64,000 bases of DNA from Streptomyces humicola. GTDB lineage: Bacteria; Actinomycetota; Actinomycetes; Streptomycetales; Streptomycetaceae. Of the stretch, positions 61,303 through 64,000 are shown piece after piece. Made by a program: the position numbers and the translations under genes. The notes below the pieces were generated by a model. That model ran no database searches and had not been told where the DNA came from. It saw only the letters and a program-made list of their open reading frames with translations. The stretch covers positions 62,001-126,000 of the forward strand of contig NZ_JANFNG010000014.1 of NCBI RefSeq assembly GCF_024436035.1. The letters run 5' to 3'. How positions within the stretch are numbered: the first letter of the stretch is position 1; each line of letters opens with the position of its first letter.

Positions 61303-62943
61303 TCAGCGCAGCCGGACGGCCTTCATGGCGCGCAGGCTGCGGCTCATGAAGGCCGCATACTTCGCGTCGTCCATCCCGAATGCGGGCGCGAGCGGCATCA
61401 CCCGCTGCGAGGCCACCGTCTGGGCCTCGGTGTACTTGAGGATCCCCTCGGAACCGTGCCGGCGGCCGAGGCCGGAATCGCCCATGCCGCCCATGGGTGC
61501 CTGGACGCTGCCGTAGGCGGCGGCGTACGCCTCGTTGACGTTGACCGTGCCTGAACGCAGCCGTGCGGCGACGGCCCGGCCGCGCCTGCCGTCCTTCGTC
61601 CAGACGCTGGCGTTCAGGCCGTACGGAGTCGAGTTGGCGCGCTGGATCGCCTCGTCCTCGTCGTCGAACCGGTAGACGGAGACCACGGGACCGAAGGTCT
61701 CCTCCGTGCAGACGGCCATCGGCGGCTCGACGCCGTCGAGAATGGTCGGCTCGTAGAAGAGCGGGCCCACGTCGGGACGCGGACGTCCGCCCGCCAGGAC
61801 GGTCGCGCCCTTGGCCACGGCCTCGTCCACGTGCCGGGTCACCGTCTCCAACTGCCGTTCCCCGACCAGCGATCCCATGTCGGCGCCGTAGGCGAGGCCC
61901 GAGCCGAGGCGCAGCGCGCGCGTGCGCGCGGCGAACTTCGCGAGGAATTCGTCCGCGATCGAGGAGTGCACGTAGAGCCGCTCGATGGAGATGCACAGCT
62001 GGCCGGCGGAGGCGAAGCAGGCGCGGACCGCGCCCTCGGCCGCCTTGTCGAGGTCGGCGTCGCTCAGCACGAGCATGGCGTTCTTGCCGCCGAGTTCGAG
62101 CGAGCAGCCGACGAGCCGGGCGGCGGCGCGCTGCGCCACGTCACGGCCGGTACGGGTGGACCCGGTGAACGACACGTAGTCGGCGAGCTCCACGACCGCC
62201 GGGCCGACGACCGGCCCCTCACCCAGCACGACCTGCCACACGGCCGGCGGCAGCCCGGCCTCGATGAGCTGCTCGCGCGCCCACAGGGCGGTGAGCGCCG
62301 TCTCGGTGTCGGGCTTCATCACGACGGCGTTGCCGGCGGCGAATGCGGGCAGTGCGTCGCCGACGGACAGTTCGAAGGGGTAGTTCCACGGCGCGATCTG
62401 CCCCACGACACCGCGCGGCTGACGCAACTCGGTGACCTTGGTGAGCACGGGCACGGTACCGGTGTGGCGCCTGGACCGCAGATACGCGGGGGCCTTGCGC
62501 CCGTAGTGCCGTGCGGCGACGGCGACGGCCTGCAGCTCCTCGTGCGCGTGCAGCCGCGTCTTGCCCGTCTCCAGCTGGATGAGGTCGAGCACCTCGGACT
62601 GGCGGCGCATGATGAGGTCGTGGAACCGCAGCAGGACGGCTGCGCGCTGTCGAACGGGCGTGGCCGCCCAGGCCCGCTGCGCCTCGCGTGCCGCGTCGAA
62701 CGCGACGGCGACGTCCTCGGGGCTCGCCTCGGGCAGATCGGCGAGCTTCTCCTGAGTGAAGGGTGTGTGGTTCGCGGTGCGCCCGCTCCCTACGACGCCA
62801 CGCGTGAGCCGCGCGACCAGCTCGGGCGTGATCACGTCCCGCGCTCCGCGCCCGCCGGCCGGTGCCACGGGGTTGCGTCCGTCGGCCCCGTCGTGGCTGC
62901 TGCGGCTGTCCTGAGTGGCCTGAGTCTCCTGCGCGTCCGTCAT
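61303..62943 (-). CDS. Succinate-semialdehyde dehydrogenase-type ALDH
   Basis: This 546-residue NAD(P)-dependent aldehyde dehydrogenase shows GVVGQIAPWNYPFELSVGDA, the general-base Glu in CSLELGGKNAMLVLSDADL, the nucleophile Cys in ASAGQLCISIERLYVHSSIA, and GGMGDSGLGRRHGSEGILKY. It resembles GabD2-type succinate semialdehyde dehydrogenases, though specificity is inferred. An acidic low-complexity N-terminal extension of about 40 residues precedes the domain. ATG 62943 is the in-frame start used; a weak Shine-Dalgarno is present. Confidence 0.88.
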   Translation of the reverse strand: MTDAQETQATQDSRSSHDGADGRNPVAPAGGRGARDVITPELVARLTRGVVGSGRTANHTPFTQEKLADLPEASPEDVAVAFDAAREAQRAWAATPVRQRAAVLLRFHDLIMRRQSEVLDLIQLETGKTRLHAHEELQAVAVAARHYGRKAPAYLRSRRHTGTVPVLTKVTELRQPRGVVGQIAPWNYPFELSVGDALPAFAAGNAVVMKPDTETALTALWAREQLIEAGLPPAVWQVVLGEGPVVGPAVVELADYVSFTGSTRTGRDVAQRAAARLVGCSLELGGKNAMLVLSDADLDKAAEGAVRACFASAGQLCISIERLYVHSSIADEFLAKFAARTRALRLGSGLAYGADMGSLVGERQLETVTRHVDEAVAKGATVLAGGRPRPDVGPLFYEPTILDGVEPPMAVCTEETFGPVVSVYRFDDEDEAIQRANSTPYGLNASVWTKDGRRGRAVAARLRSGTVNVNEAYAAAYGSVQAPMGGMGDSGLGRRHGSEGILKYTEAQTVASQRVMPLAPAFGMDDAKYAAFMSRSLRAMKAVRLR

Positions 62944-63026
62944 GTCCGCGAGATTACGACCCCGACGAGCTCTTGTGTACCCGTCGGTAACCCCTTTTCG
63001 CCTCCCTCTTGCCTCCGCCCCGGGAT

Positions 63027-64000
63027 TTACGTGGTGCCGAGCCCCCGCAGCGCGTCGCCGATCGCCCGGTGGAACGTCGGGTACGCCCAGATCTGCTCGC
63101 GCAGCACCTCCAGCGGGACGCGCCCGTGCACGGCGACCGCCAGCGCGCCCAGGATCTCCCCGCCGTACGGGCCCGCCGCCGTCGCTCCGACCAGCGTGCC
63201 GCTCGTCTCGTCCGCCACGACCTTGATGAAACCCTCGTTGCCCACCCGGTGCACATAGCCCCGGCTGCTGCTCGCCAGGTCGGCGTATCCCGTCCGCACC
63301 GCGAGCCCCTTGCCGCGCGCCTGCGCCTCCGTGAGCCCGACCGCGCCCACCTCCGGATCGGTGAAGGTCACCCGCGGTACCGCGTGGTACGAGGCCACCG
63401 CCCCGCCTTGGCCGAGAATCCCGCGGACGACGATCTCCGCCTGGTACATCGACATGTGGGTGAAGGCTCCCTTGCCGGTGGCGTCGCCCAGCGCCCATAC
63501 CCCGGGACGCCCGCCGACCGGCGGTACGACGCGCAGCCTGTCGTCGACGGGCAGCGCCCGCAGATCCGGGTCGACGTCGATGGCGACCGCGCCGAGTCTG
63601 GCCAGATCGGTGCGGCGTCCGGTGGCGACGAGCAGCCGTTCCGCGGTCAGGCGTTCGCCGCGTTCGCAGTTGGTCGTGAAGCCGACGCCGTCCCGGTACG
63701 CCACGGAGCCGACCAAGGCGCTGGTGTGCACGTCCAGGCCGTCCTCGGTGAGCACACGCAGCAGCAGCTCATGGGCCTCCGGCTCCTCGCCGGGCAGCAG
63801 TCGTGGCATGCCTTCGACGATGGTGACGGCGGTGCCGAACCGGTTGAAGGCCTGACCGAGCTCGAGCCCTATCGCGCCTCCGCCGATCACCAGCAGCGAG
63901 CGCGGCACTTCGGCGGCCTCGATCGCCTCGTGATTGGTCCAGAAGGGGGTCCCGGCCAGGCCCGGGATCGGCGGCACGGCGGGTTCGCTGCCCACGGCCA
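63027..64000 (-). CDS. FAD/NAD-dependent disulfide reductase-type oxidoreductase (5' truncated)
   Basis: This is the C-terminal part (about 324 residues) of a lipoamide-dehydrogenase/mercuric-reductase-like flavoprotein; the N-terminal FAD domain with the redox cysteines lies beyond the window. Visible are GSEPAVPPIPGL at the edge, the NAD-binding VIGGGAIGLELGQAFNRFGT, VWALGDATGKGAFTHMSMYQ (flavin-contact GD), the dimerisation domain VPRVTFTDPEVGAVGLTEAQ and the C-terminal YPTFHRAIGDALRGL. The usual HPT near the C-terminus is replaced by YPTFH, so lipoamide specificity is unlikely. Confidence 0.9.
   Translation of the reverse strand, partial: AVGSEPAVPPIPGLAGTPFWTNHEAIEAAEVPRSLLVIGGGAIGLELGQAFNRFGTAVTIVEGMPRLLPGEEPEAHELLLRVLTEDGLDVHTSALVGSVAYRDGVGFTTNCERGERLTAERLLVATGRRTDLARLGAVAIDVDPDLRALPVDDRLRVVPPVGGRPGVWALGDATGKGAFTHMSMYQAEIVVRGILGQGGAVASYHAVPRVTFTDPEVGAVGLTEAQARGKGLAVRTGYADLASSSRGYVHRVGNEGFIKVVADETSGTLVGATAAGPYGGEILGALAVAVHGRVPLEVLREQIWAYPTFHRAIGDALRGLGTT

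Overview
The window comes from a high-GC filamentous actinomycete, almost certainly Streptomyces or a close relative such as Streptacidiphilus/Kitasatospora. The coding frames show very strong third-position G+C bias. There is a secreted short chaplin, XRE/DUF397 gene pairs, an LAXTG sortase substrate, NlpC/P60 coiled-coil hydrolases with a c-di-AMP (ydaO-type) riboswitch, and a purN-purH, folD-DUF3017-mdh, sucCD and guaA neighbourhood typical of the conserved chromosome core. No rRNA, tRNA, CRISPR array, insertion sequence, prophage or integrase was found. Most long overlapping frames are GC-skew shadows of real genes.

Layout. 0-11.4 kb: the end of ornithine aminotransferase, a FUSC-type transporter, a PP2C phosphatase, an XRE/DUF397 pair with two small divergent proteins, an ArsR-SRPBCC pair, a short chaplin, an AhpD-like protein divergent from a MocR regulator, and a secreted polysaccharide lyase. 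11.5-18.7 kb: a five-gene minus-strand operon that oxidises choline to glycine betaine (betB, GMC choline dehydrogenase) and imports betaine-type osmolytes (ATPase, a fused double permease, a lipoprotein binding protein). 18.8-22.0 kb: mdh, small membrane proteins and folD. 22.1-28.9 kb is an accessory block: two tandem RDD proteins with duplicated leaders, three decayed genes (DUF397, XRE/DUF5753, a frameshifted hypothetical), and a compact four-gene type VII secretion-like cassette. 29-36.3 kb: purH, purN, two membrane proteins, and sucD/sucC.

36.5-48 kb is rich in cell-envelope genes: a lipase, an M23 peptidase, two NlpC/P60 proteins (the first under the riboswitch) and a LysM transglycosylase, with pcrA, a B12-binding protein and malic enzyme among them. 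48-55.3 kb: a methyltransferase, a PspC-type histidine kinase with LuxR-family response regulator facing a PspC/LiaF-like membrane protein, DoxX, a class II aldolase, a broken polysaccharide deacetylase and a Uma2 protein. 55.4-64 kb: guaA, a chorismate mutase behind an apparent aromatic-amino-acid attenuator, a structured non-coding interval ending in a 6C-like small RNA, the sortase substrate, and a GMC oxidoreductase / succinate-semialdehyde-type dehydrogenase / flavin disulfide reductase set running off the right edge.

The most interesting non-gene signals are the leader peptide and terminator before chorismate mutase, the 6C-like RNA with its structured upstream region, the riboswitch whose Shine-Dalgarno sits in a small hairpin, and several intergenic tandem repeats with 14-19 bp units. 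The most interesting protein system is the type VII-like cassette with two small downstream partners of unknown function. All calls come from reading the sequence; no database search was run.
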